This document shows, piece by piece, positions 21,061-32,617 of a stretch of DNA of 64,000 nt. Position numbers and translations under genes: made by a program. The stretch covers positions 124,001-188,000 of the forward strand of contig MU405275.1 of assembly GCA_022836615.1 (NCBI GenBank), in the 5' to 3' direction. The notes under the pieces are model-generated. The model was not told the origin of the DNA and did not search any database. It saw nothing but the letters and a program-made list of their open reading frames with translations. Within the stretch, counting starts at the first letter, position 1, and each line of letters starts with the position of its first letter. Origin of the DNA: Annulohypoxylon bovei var. microspora (Eukaryota > Ascomycota > Sordariomycetes > Xylariales > Hypoxylaceae).

Positions 21061-24000
21061 GGCGGCGGCAATATTTAGGTGGTTTAGGAGGTATTGTAGT
21101 CATCATTCTGGGTGAGAATTGAAGCATATCGTCGCTTAGCCCTTGCGGACAGGAGGAAGAGAGATAGAAAGCGAATTTCAAGCCGCCATTGCTGTAAGTT
21201 CGAATTGGATACGACACATAACCGATAGACACAGCCCACTACACACTAAAAAAGAAGTCCAAGTTAGAATCTTGATTTACACTATGACGGTGATTCGAAG
21301 TGGGGTGTTTGTTTAAGTTGATCAAGTAGTCGTCGTTGTTGTCGTTGTCGTCCAAAAAAAAGTCCAACAAGAAAGAAGAAAAAAACGGTAATAGGAAAGA
21401 ATTGGAATGATTCGTCGTAGAATGGGACGATGATGAATGAACCGGACGATAAACGTAGTAGGAAAGTGGGCAAAAAAAGATAGTGTATTGAGAAAGTTTG
21501 GTCTGACTCTCTGGCGTGAGTGGAGAGATTGTTGCAGCAGTCACCACCCGCCCAGCCAGAAACCAAGCCCAAAAGTCGTGAAAGCGGCCAATGATGGTGG
21601 GGGAGTGATTAAGGTATCCACTAATACGCATAATAAGTACCCAGGTAGCTACTGCTTGGTCGGAGCTAATACTGATAATCGGATGTCTATGTGTGCGTCT
21701 GTGCTGCACACCACACCAGGATAAAGTATCTTCGTACATCATATAAGTGGATTCCGAGCCGGGATTGCTCTGGGATGCGCAAACGGTACAACTTGTCATC
21801 TTCTCGCACTGTATTTAATTCATGCTCCATCTGTCGGGCACTGACCAACGAGAATCTTTTGCCCCTCATCAGCCCAGCAATAGAACAGCATTCATTGAAC
21901 GAACAACACATTCAATGTTCATCTAAGTGGATTATGACACGCACCGTGGCTTTGAACTTTGAACAACTAATATCAATGAATCTTATCAAATATCCTAGGT
22001 ACTATGTAAAGTCTAAAACTGCATATACCACTTAAGACATCAGGTACAATAATATGTTGGGTACGTAGTTCTGAATTTAGTTTTCCTTGTGAAAGTGTCA
22101 TGTCAAAAAGGGGTAAGGGGTTTCAATGTTCAAGACACCTTTGTATACTACATGTAGCAGATGTAGGTTATGTAGATATGGCTTTACCGGACATTTACAT
22201 ACATACCTACTACTCATCATCTTAGGTCACATTCATCCAGGCATATAATTCATGTTTTCCCTTTCTTCTCAAATTTCTAATCGGTGACCATTAAATACAT
22301 AGTATCGGCCTGGCTGCACAATCCGGATTGGGAATAGATTAGAACTCGGAATCGTGATGAGAGAGTCTCTTCTTTATTTGCCGCGGGGTTCAAAGACTGG
22401 AAGTATGCAGCAGATGGTGAAGTCTGAACACCATTTCTGCCACTCCCTAAATTCAAAGCCGCTAGTACCTCTAAAGTCATTGGTTTTTTGGCTTAATGCC
22501 TCAATTAATTGAATTGGTACGTAGAACAAGAACTTGGAAATCACTTCTCCTCTCCTCTCTTGGTGTGCTGTTGTTGCTGTCGTGTAGGGAGGTAGTCTTT
22601 GTAGACGGAATAGCTAGGTATGATCGTCGCTGGAAGGGTTGCGGCTATGGTGTCTACATAGCTATAGCTATACAGTATGAGGACAGTTTAGGTACATGTT
22701 AATAAAAGGGGTGGGATCGACTCCGGCATAGCCTTGGATTGAGTCCCAGGATGTGGCAGCTTATCGCACAGGCTCTCCGTGCGTCACCAGGATCGTGATT
22801 GGCTTCTTCTTGCAGCCTTAGAAAAAGTTCCCAAGCTGCTTTCGGCCGGTGAGTGGGTCGATGAACCAGCGCCGTTACGTTCGATATACCCAACATTGAA
22901 GTCAAACCTGTGGGAGTATTCATTACATCGCGAATCGAGTCTTCGTTCGACGAAGAACGTAAAGTCGAGAAGAGCTAAGTAAAGGTTTGCATATGAGATA
23001 TCATCAGCCACGTGTGACCGAGCTCAGCCAAGCGCCGTAGACAGCCTTTGATAGGCAGGGAGATCCTACATGTAGGCTAAGGAAAAGATACTCGACGAAG
23101 CGCGCGTGCGGCTACATCTACCTAGACGTATCTTGGATCGCCGGTGGGCGGGCACGTACCCAGAACTGCGTCACTATCCCACTCTCTAAAGCTTTACGTA
23201 GCTAAAGATCTTCATATATGGTTAAGTCCAAACCTCTAATAAACATATTTTAATTATTTTAGTTCATATTAAAGGATATGCGACATTCATTAGGAGAACT
23301 TTATTGTATATAGGTAAGAGGCTAAGAGCATAGGAAGTCGGCGAAGACCCTTTGCTTTTGATGGTTCGAGTACTAGTCTTTAGTCTACCCGGTTCGGAGA
23401 CCTGCACTTTAGGGGTAGTTTAAATTGATTGCTGTTGAAAAAGACTGATCACGTCGTACAGTAAAGACGACATGTCGTCCTCAGCCCATACGGGCATGAA
23501 AGGATCGCGGAAATCGTATGTGCTTCACCTCTATTCAGCCCAACGGCTTGATCTATTCTCAACAAATAGGGTAATTCTTTACAAGCACGATGGATATCCA
23601 AGCGCTTTCTGACACCGTCACATAAAATCCATCATCTCTATACGTGCTGGCGATCGCTCCTCAATACACAGTTACAACGTCTTGAAGGAACGCTCTCGAA
23701 CAGGTAACGATTCGCCTGTCGGCCGGCGCATTAAAAAAGTAAAATATCTTTGGATAATCTATTTCGTTTCGCAAATGTATGCGCAACGGTGGTGGCACTG
23801 GTGGTAATAGCGCCTCAGACTTTTACAGCTTGCTGATCCGGACCCGTCCGGTTCGGCTCACACGTCGAGGCAGCGAGATTATAGCTGATCGACGATTCCC
23901 ACAACTGAAATACATCGTCAATCTGATCGACAGACTCTTTGCGGTAACAACGGCTGCTAATCTTCTCAGATAACGATTATCAATCTTTTTTATGCGTGGG

Positions 24001-27000
24001 ATGATATCTTTAAAGGGAGAATCAGAGGGATACATCGGCTAACCCTCATTTTCTTTTTTCCGGCCAAGAGCAAACAACGAGGCTCTCCTCTTCAACACAT
24101 ATGTACATATTATTATTATTATCATCCATCTTTTTTCGGCATTCCGTTGTTACTATTTACAAACAAACAGATATACCCATGGCACATAATGAGGGGTATT
24201 GCCGGGTCCCTTGATTATTCTATGTTATATAATACTACCAAATGGAATAGATTAGTTGGGGAAATGCACGATTTGAAGGATGCGCCGCAGCTTGATCCCG
24301 CCTACTAGGTGACAGTGACGTTTTTTTCGACAGGATCAGAACTTGCTTAGACTTGAAGGCTGGACCGGGGAGAAAGCGGTCAATTAATAAGAAATCTAAA
24401 GAGTCTCTGCATATCCGATTGTTTAGATTGACATCAATGCCATGCTACAAGCATGGTCGTTTCTGATTTAGGGCAACAGCAGTAAGCACATGCTGTCGTG
24501 ACTTGCGACTCTGTACAACCTGAAGCAATCATCCAAGGGCGCGGTGGTTGTGTAAGAGCTGTGAAACTCAGCCTCTGGTTCAGTAGACGGAATCCCTGAC
24601 AAAGAAAAAACATCGTCACCACACTGTAGTATTTTCTCCACGATCGGCTACATAGACCGCAGTCTAGACTACGAGGTCGGCTCTCCGAAAACAGTTTTTG
24701 ACTTCACGATGTCATATCATCTACGGTAGAACCCAAGGGACGTCCGACACTACACGTGCCCTATTGTAAGCAGGACATCGCAAGGTGGGCAAGTGACGAA
24801 AGAGCCATTTCTTCAAGACCCTTTTTCTCCACACACACACACTTTTCCCCAGATGTTTACTTTCTCTATGTCCACACATAGGAGGAGTTCTGATGCAGGG
24901 TTTCTGCAACTTCCATCGTCAGGACTCTTGGCCTCGAACTGCGATGGAATGTCGATTTGTCGATTATGTCGCCAACCGAGTAGCGCTTATTGCTAGGAAC
25001 CCCCGCCTCGCCCGCCACCCAATGTGGTCATTGAATGGTACCTCGCTTCGGACCTACAACCATGTAGTTGCATCGCAGAGAGGATATTTTTCCTTTGAGA
25101 GAAGCCTCTGCTACTATGTACAGACCTTTAATCCATACCTGAATCTATGGATCCACGTTGAACATGTAGCTACCACTCAAACGATGTGAATCAATGGTAG
25201 GTAATACGATAACGGGAAAATTCGGTATGAGAGTGTTAAGGTTGTCTCTAAAGTCGTCTCTCGGTGCCTTATTGTTGAATATTTAGCATTGATGGGAACT
25301 GGGCGATCTTCACTGGAAACTTCCGTTAAGAGGCATTGTTGCACTATCACAAACAATAAGGTACTAAGAACGGGACAGGGAACAGGGATCCAACAATTAC
25401 GATGACGCTACTACGCAGTAGGTATGGAGTCTCAAGCCGTATCTTTTCCCGCCACAAGCGACAGGCGCGAATTTTGCGATTCGCGCCAGGGTTTGTTGAG
25501 ACTCAAGAAATAGGGAGGAGAAAGAGAACGGCGAACTCAAACTAAAGCTACGACAAGATAGGGAGTTAGTTAGAAGATGGGCTTTAAATGAAAGTTGCCG
25601 CGTTCGATCTAGTCAGTAACTTATGGGTGTGAGAGTGAGATAAAATCTCCTTCCAGCCAATACTAAGCTGATGGAGGTCAGCGTCGTCGTCGCTTGGATT
25701 GTATGTATGGTACTAGACGTTGCTAGATATCAACTAGAAAAACAATGTATCCTTGCTTACGGGTCCATAGGTATTCTCGTTCCATGGAATCCAGGCCGTC
25801 AGTGGATAGCGCGGGTTGGTAAGTGAGTTGCCCTTGCAGAAACCTGGGGTAAAGGTATCTGAGGCGTACAATGTATAGGTATACTAGTATATACTCCTCA
25901 TCCCGTTCGTCCCGGATGCTTTACATAGATATCTCCTTTCCGACTAGGATGTATATAGGTTCATTATGAGAAATGAACTGCTAGGTACATATGTCCCATA
26001 CTGAAGTACATATTGAAAGATATTTATAAATCCAATAGAAATCTTATTTAGAAACACGACATATTGCCTAATCAGCAAGCAAGCCGCATTGTGCAGCACA
26101 GTGTCGACGTTGATTTCCATTTACCAACCTACAACGTATTCATCCTCGGCGGTGTCCATACAGTGTCGTTGAAGCCTGCATACACATTCATATTACTTGC
26201 ATCAAATTCCTTGTGCAGGTGCAGGTGCAGTTGAGGTGGACGTATCGCGCTTCGTTCTCTCAGTGTTCCCTTCTGGGTCTTGCCGATGGAAATGACAAGT
26301 CACTTTCTATCACCTGCTGTCGTATGCAAGCCGTGGTGGGTTCCAACTTGGTTCCAACTCATCGTAGCGGGTAACCAACTCAACACGTATCGTGTTTAGC
26401 TGCGATAATCTGAGAAGATAACACTACGTCTTAGCTTGATCATAGTATTAAAACCAATTAGAGATCCCATATTCGTAGGTCATCTCGGTCCGCGCTGTCA
26501 ATATGTTTCGGCGGGCCACGAGTCGCTTGAGGTAAATACCTACCTACCTGCCAGCCTACATATCTGGCTGCCTTCGGTTGTCTTCCATCTAGCGTCTACC
26601 GGAACAGTGACACAGAAGGACCTGCATCTCTCCCGTCCGCCTCGAAACGAATCGGACATGGAATCGAGCCGCGCATACTATGTACTTGGTCGTGTCGTTT
26701 CTCTATGGAACATGCCGCTTAAGGACCTGGCTTCACAGGCAATTTCTTGCGACTATCCAGAGATAACCAGACAAATCGTCGCGACGGGCCAACTCAGCCC
26801 GAACTTGACCAAGAAGTGATGCTAACTAATGCTAGTTCATCAACTAATAGAAGAAAGTGATCATCATTCGAAGCGAATTTGATATTTGGCTATGCCAGAA
26901 GCTCGCATCGCTTCGGTCGTTTTCCAAGGTAATGGGACATTCGGCACGATTCAGCCCATACTAAATTCTTGTTGGGGGTGACTAGATGGCACGTTTGTGG

Positions 27001-28810
27001 TCCAATGGCCAGCCTATGTCAGCCTTTAGCCCTACCAATGCGCCAAAGTTTGGAACATTTCGGCCGAGTAAGTAATTGGAGCATTTCGTAGACAAAGACT
27101 AAAGTCCGTCGCTATCGCCTCCTCACAGTTGACGACTCGTCTTATGCCATAATGCTACAAGAAGGGTATCACATCCAGGTGTGCCAATACTACATCTCCA
27201 TTGAGCTATGGCACCGTCCTGCAAACGTTAAGGGGGTCACTTTGCCAACGAGAAGCATGCTTACGACCGAGTCGTGGTGTACTGTCAACTTGCATAGTGT
27301 TTAAGACCAGCGCTACGATGATTGGTTTAATCACCCCTTTCTGTTCAATAGGTCGCCACTCTAAGAATTGAACTAGCCATAGTCACAGCCACAGCTCTTA
27401 GTCCCTATACTGTTACCTATTCCCGTGCTATCCGCTTTCGTTTATCCTATCGTCACCATTGTCGCTGGTGTTACACTTAGCTAGTGTCAAAAATAGTTAA
27501 TCGCTTTAAGGAGTGTCTCCTCCGGGTCCCTTTATCTTTGCAAATCGTAGATAGGGGATTTGATTCTTGTTTCCAACCCCGGCAAGCCCGGGATTAAAAT
27601 TGCGGAATCCTGCCGGTCCCAATTCCGCCTGGATGGCTCAACCTCATCTTAATGCTGCACGTCATTTTCTTCGACATGGCCTTTGCGTCACTCGACTCTG
27701 ATGATGGCATTGATCAATGATGAATGCCAACGCTGGTACGAATATAACTTCATATAACTTAATAGCGTTGTTGAAACTTTATGAGATACGCACATGTTGC
27801 ATTTAACTCACCAGACCCCCCTTTCTTCACCTAGCACTTACCCGGCACCATCGTGATGATCACCGGGGTAGCTTTCGTTCTAGTTTCGAGACTAACCGCG
27901 AGCATGTGATGTGCCAAGTCCTTGATCTCAGGGATACGAGCCACACCGTTCGTGCCAAGACAACCCTCTTTTGATCTGTAAACTCGCGATGCTATTCGAC
28001 ATGTCTCACCTCAGGCATGGTTTGGTGATGGCCCTAGCGGTTTCTTTCTCCACCACCAGCCACACTCGCAACTACAACCTCACCTAAAAATCCCAGGCGA
28101 TCCTCTACCCCAGGCGGGCTAACGCATGCACCAAACTTTATCTACGGTAGGCCAGCCCCTGTTTGCCGAAGCACGCGTTTGCCTGTCATCGTCATCTCAA
28201 ATCTCCGTATTTTTTCGCCAAGAAGGTGAGGTGATCAGCCCGAACGTGATGAGGCGCGTAGCCTCTATTGGCTTCTTGGACTTGAGGATATCGTCGGGAA
28301 CCGGCAGGCGCAAGATAAGACTACGAGAATTCTCCGTCCCTCCTGTCGAAGGGTGTTCGAGCTTCTAAGACATTCCGCTTAGATGTATCTGGAGAAGATG
28401 ATATGCTACGCTACGGTTCGCCACTGCAAGAGGCCGAAAAGAGTCCTTTCTGCCACAGATATGGGACACAGCCGAGACAGCGTGAATTGAAGCACAGGGT
28501 TTGCATAGTTATCGTTCAGAATGTTGTCAAAATCTCATACAACCTTCAACCGATGTCTTTGATGTCTCCGATGACGACAACCAGCAGCCGCAGCAAGTAG
28601 ATAGGTAGGTATGTACGAGATATGTTGACGTGCAGGTAGGGTAGGGTCTAGCCGCAGGTACCCAACCCCCACGCAAGCATTACGCACGCAATCACCACCC
28701 TCGCCTTTACCCTCACCATATGGGGTAAGACATTCCGTCACTAGCTCTCTCCGAGCTCTTCCGAGCTCCCTGCCACACAGCCCGTCGCATCGCCAGACAC
28801 CCTGCTCCCG
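21061..28810. other. 7.7-kb gene-poor region
   Basis: The first 700 bases hold the kinase leader and promoter, including a pyrimidine-rich tract (minus strand) at 21340-21390. Beyond that only short ORFs occur (largest 127 codons, 26436-26819), without motifs, codon preference or credible splice partners. TAGG/CCTA-type repeat units appear near 26537 and 28603. A tRNA-like fragment lies at 27164-27215. Composition is ordinary (not the extreme AT of the right end), so this is either a true gene desert or contains non-coding RNA genes I cannot see. Confidence 0.45.
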
Positions 28811-29679
28811 TCAGAAATCCCTCCTGACATAGTAGTAATCGCCCGTCAACTCCTCGGCATGCCTCCTACCCTCCGCCTGCAGCGCGAGCCTAACGCGGTT
28901 CGCCTCCAGGCGCTCGGCGGCCGTGCGCCTGCTCCGCGCGGCGACCTCCTCGACCCTGCGCCTGAGCTCGGGCGGCATGTCGGGGCCGGGCAGCAGGCAG
29001 TCGCGCGGCAGGGGCCCGCGGTCTAGCCACACGGCGTAGCGGCGCAGCGCGGCGTTAATGCCGGACCACGCGAGGCCCGGGTCGCCCGCGTGCTCGGCCG
29101 CCATCATGGCCGCGAACCCGCGCGCCGTCAGCAGCGGCATGCCGCCGTACGGCAGCTGCGCGCCCCGCGCGTCCCGCACCGCCACGCGGTGCTCGAAGCC
29201 CCACGCCTCGCACGCCGCCTTCAGCTCGAAGTCCGCGAGGTCCTCGCGCTGGAACATCGCGCTCGGCGTTAGGTTCGCTTTCCCTGATTTCGCGTTAGCG
29301 GCGGGAGAGGCGGGAAGGGCAGGGCAGGGGGGTAGGAGGCTATGGCGACAGAGCACCTACAGATGTTGTGCTCCCTGGGGAATCCGTGCACGTCTAGAAA
29401 GGCCGATAGCGTCTCAGGCGTGATGGTGCCGGTGCCATGTGGGTCGAGGCGGGCGAAGAAAGCAGCTAGTAAGGACTCCATGAGCGGTGTTGCCGTACCA
29501 TCCGGATTAGATAAAGGTCCCCACGCACTCTGTGGTCGCCTCGGTGAAGGGGGCGGTGGGGCTTCGTGCTGCTGTTGCTGTGGCTGTTGCGGTCGAGGCC
29601 GGGCATACAGAGGTGGATTCGCCGGGGTCCGGAGCTCGTAGCCGGATGGCCGCGGTGGGATGGGCGGTGGGACATCCAT
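28811..29679 (-). CDS. Hypothetical protein with WGPL/PTPL motif (DUF7514-like)
   Basis: There are two exons: 29361-29679 and 28811-29283 (donor GTAGGT, branch GCTAACG, acceptor ATCAG). The phase is exact and the product has 263 residues. The N terminus is proline- and glutamine-rich (PPPIPPRPSGYEL, then a QQPQQQQ run). A WGPLSNPDGTATPLMESLL block starts at residue 53, followed by a helical C-terminal half with LTARGFAAMM. The W-G-x-L...D-G...T-P-L pattern and a later G-F-x-x-M/W segment resemble the fungal DUF7514 family, which is abundant and functionally unknown; this assignment is tentative. An upstream in-frame ATG (29760) would add a hydrophobic stretch, but the start at 29679 gives the usual PPxPPRP beginning. 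Exon 2 is unusually GC-rich. Confidence 0.72.
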
Positions 29680-32617
29680 TGCAGCCAGCGATAGTACCAG
29701 ATAAATGATATATTCAATGACTTTTATGGTGTTGCACATACGTAAGGGATGACTAGCCACATTCTATATGCATTTCTGTCTCATATCCTGGCTGCCATAG
29801 CCAAGCCTCAGTATGCCCTAGCTGAACGACATTACCTTCCATTGAATTCAGCCGCACCAACGAGTAGATCTGAAATCGGTTAATATTTCCTTTCCCGATT
29901 ATTCCCCCTGTCTTGCCTAGGCGCATAAGAACTTCCACGAGAATGGCTCGTGGAATACATGACGAACTAATGAGTGAACCACTACCGTGATGACGTTGAG
30001 CCGCCCCCAAGGGTCTAGAGGGTCTAGACCGCGCAGTAAGCCGAGATCTTGGTCTCGAAGTGAAGATAAGTTAGCTTGGCTGACGATTGCTGCACCCGGG
30101 CGCCGCCAAGGTACCAAGCCCCTCCTCCCTGGGCCTAGGATCGCTGGAAGCATTCAATCCCATACATATGCAGCCACATAAGGGTCTAGACCGCTCCGAA
30201 GCTTCATGAGATGCATTGGCGCCTGGTGAACCGCTGGACGCGAAATTTGGAGATGGAATTGGGGTAAAGTCGAATGTAGATCCATCTGGGATGGAATGGC
30301 GGCCGAGTATTTCTAACATGACGTCCCGCAAGATTGACCAGATTGACCGCATGCTAGTCCTAGAGTAGCTGGACCTTCATGCTAGGTTATCTATCTTCCT
30401 ATATAGCAATTGCTTTTATGAGGTACATAGTCAAAATTTGACACGCACATCTGCATACTGTGATGTGTCCCTGCATGATCGCCGTTAGTCGTTTCTGCTC
30501 TGGCCCGGAAATTGGTTTTAAGGGTCTAGCCGGATCTACACGGAGCGGTGCGAAGGTACCTCTACCTAGGTAAGCGTGTATGCAAATTGGTGATACAAAA
30601 ACAGTAATATAGCTTGTTTTTATCTAGGTGCTTATGGTTCGACGACCTGCATTCGAGAGCGGAGAAGATGCCATGGCGTTAAGCCTGAAGGCATCAATCA
30701 ACAGAGTCCGAGTGGTGCGCATGAGTTCTGTGACTTTCCGGTTGGATATAATATTGATTCGCAATGTCGGCCGCATGCTGTGTGGTTATTCCCGTTTTGT
30801 GTCTTCTTGGGCCTCTTGTTTTCTACCTATGCATGCGTCTATGCATGGTTTCGAAAAGAGAGCATGGACGAAATAATTCCGATGTCCGCTTGTCTATATG
30901 TCGTGTAACGAATTTAGCAATCAGGAGACTCGTGCGTCGATTTTCACGATCCTTTGCCAAAGCTCGGCGGCGTCCACCCAGACACTTGTGGACTTATACC
31001 GGTAGGTTCGGCACTTCTTCTTGCTACTAGAGTTTGACTCGGTCCTGGGATCAGGACGGAACTTACCGAGAGATAACTAGCGACGAGAAAACGGATCAGC
31101 CATTTACAAGGTAAGGATCGAAGTAATGATTCAACAGGAAATCTGCTCATAATGTAAACCTAGGTAGGTACCTATATTAACAGTAACACTGATGATGACT
31201 AATTGCGTATGGCTACAATATAGGTAAACTATTCGTATTCACATTAACATTGACGTCTCTTTTCCCATAGCTAATGAAGCAGAAATGTTTATTTTAGCCA
31301 GAATCTTTCCTATAGATCTTCACATAACCTTCAGTAATTTACAGCATAAAAGAGACATGAATACTGATCTAGTTTATACCCGATGGTGAAAAAGATCGCC
31401 TCGTATCCTTTAACTTATACCGAAAGTTGGGAATTTATATGTTAATAATGAATGATAATTTATCTAATGGGATAGCTATAATAGATGAATACTTACATAG
31501 AGTGAATATTAGCTTCGAGGTTAAATATACTATATCAATGGCAAAAGTGTTTCGGGAGGAGTACATCACTGATAACATTTATTTCCAATAGTGAGAACCT
31601 GACTACTTACAAGATAATTAAACGATAACTAAGGGACTTACTCTCTTAATAAATACATAATATTAAAGTGATTACCCTCAGGTAGCCTTAGGGTACTTAG
31701 AACCACGGTAACAGGAAACTTTACAACACTATATTGATATTATTATCGATAATTATAGGTCCATAAGTAGGAGTACTTACCTACCTAGGTTTTGGTGATA
31801 TAATTACCTCGGTTGTATTATTTTAACAAAGTGTTTACGCACTTAAGTAGGTACCTAGGTATTGGGACATTAAGAAGTTATAAGTAAAAGAAGAGGCACA
31901 TAGCTATAACAGAAGGTGAATCGCATGCACATAGTTACCGAGTCGGTTAGGGTAGCTAAGTAAAATAGACGTTGAACACCTATTAGTCATATATTATGTC
32001 TTAGCTCATCCAAAGTAAAGTTAACAAGAGCGCAAGTCGGTAACCACCTTCCAAGGTATCTAAGTAATGGTCCTAAATTAAACGGTGGAATAATTCATAA
32101 TCGCTTATAGTACAATTTATTAGGTAAGTATTTCGTGAATGATAACATGATAACTGTTCTTTAGGTTGAATTTAATAAATAAATTTGAAGGCACAGGTTA
32201 ATAGGGGTAATAAAGGCCCCCTCGGGTTTTTGAACAATACTTACAATGTTTATGACCGCAAATAAATACCAAATGTTAGCTGTAAGTCACCATCATGTCT
32301 AGAAACAAATGAATAATTCAACGAAAGAAGATTTCATAACGGGATATGTTTGAGTTATTGGTATGTCTAGGTTAGGTAGGTATTATTGCTAACGGATAGA
32401 AACATGAACATGTTCGAATAACATCATGACAATGAAGAATCAATATTGTCCTTATCTAAGAACGAATTATCCCACGAGACTAAACATTGAAAGGTAAATA
32501 TATCTGAATTATTTATTGCTTTAAAACTTTATCTTCAATATTTAAGTGATTATGGTATCTTCAAGTAATTATATCTCACAATAATAAACATTTGTAGGCA
32601 TCTAAAGTACCTGTGAA
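29680..32617. other. Intergenic region, AT-rich in its right half
   Basis: This 2.9-kb spacer lies between two minus-strand genes. It contains two copies of the palindrome GGTCTAGACC (30021-30030 and 30183-30192) and several TACCTAGGTA-type motifs (30563, 31159-31174, 31776-31790, 31848-31861). From about 31150 on it is AT-rich and ORF-free, but still carries many TAG/CTA triplets, unlike the block at the right end of the window. Confidence 0.45.
31848..31861 (+). repeat. TACCTAGGTA palindrome, extended copy
   Basis: The motif TAGGTACCTAGGTA is seen here. It is one of about ten copies of the same palindromic family in the spacers of this window; others are listed in the findings. Confidence 0.8.

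Noticed and set aside
21239..21799. 186-codon minus-strand ORF upstream of the kinase
   Set aside because: It reads through pyrimidine-rich leader sequence giving Phe/Ser runs; it is better explained as the kinase promoter or 5' UTR.
26436..26819. 127-codon plus-strand ORF
   Set aside because: It has no motif, no codon bias, lies in a gene desert and has many rare-residue runs; likely chance.
31150..32610. AT-rich spacer as a second mutated block
   Set aside because: It is only moderately AT-rich and retains many TAG/CTA triplets, so it does not share the CWR depletion of the right-hand block.
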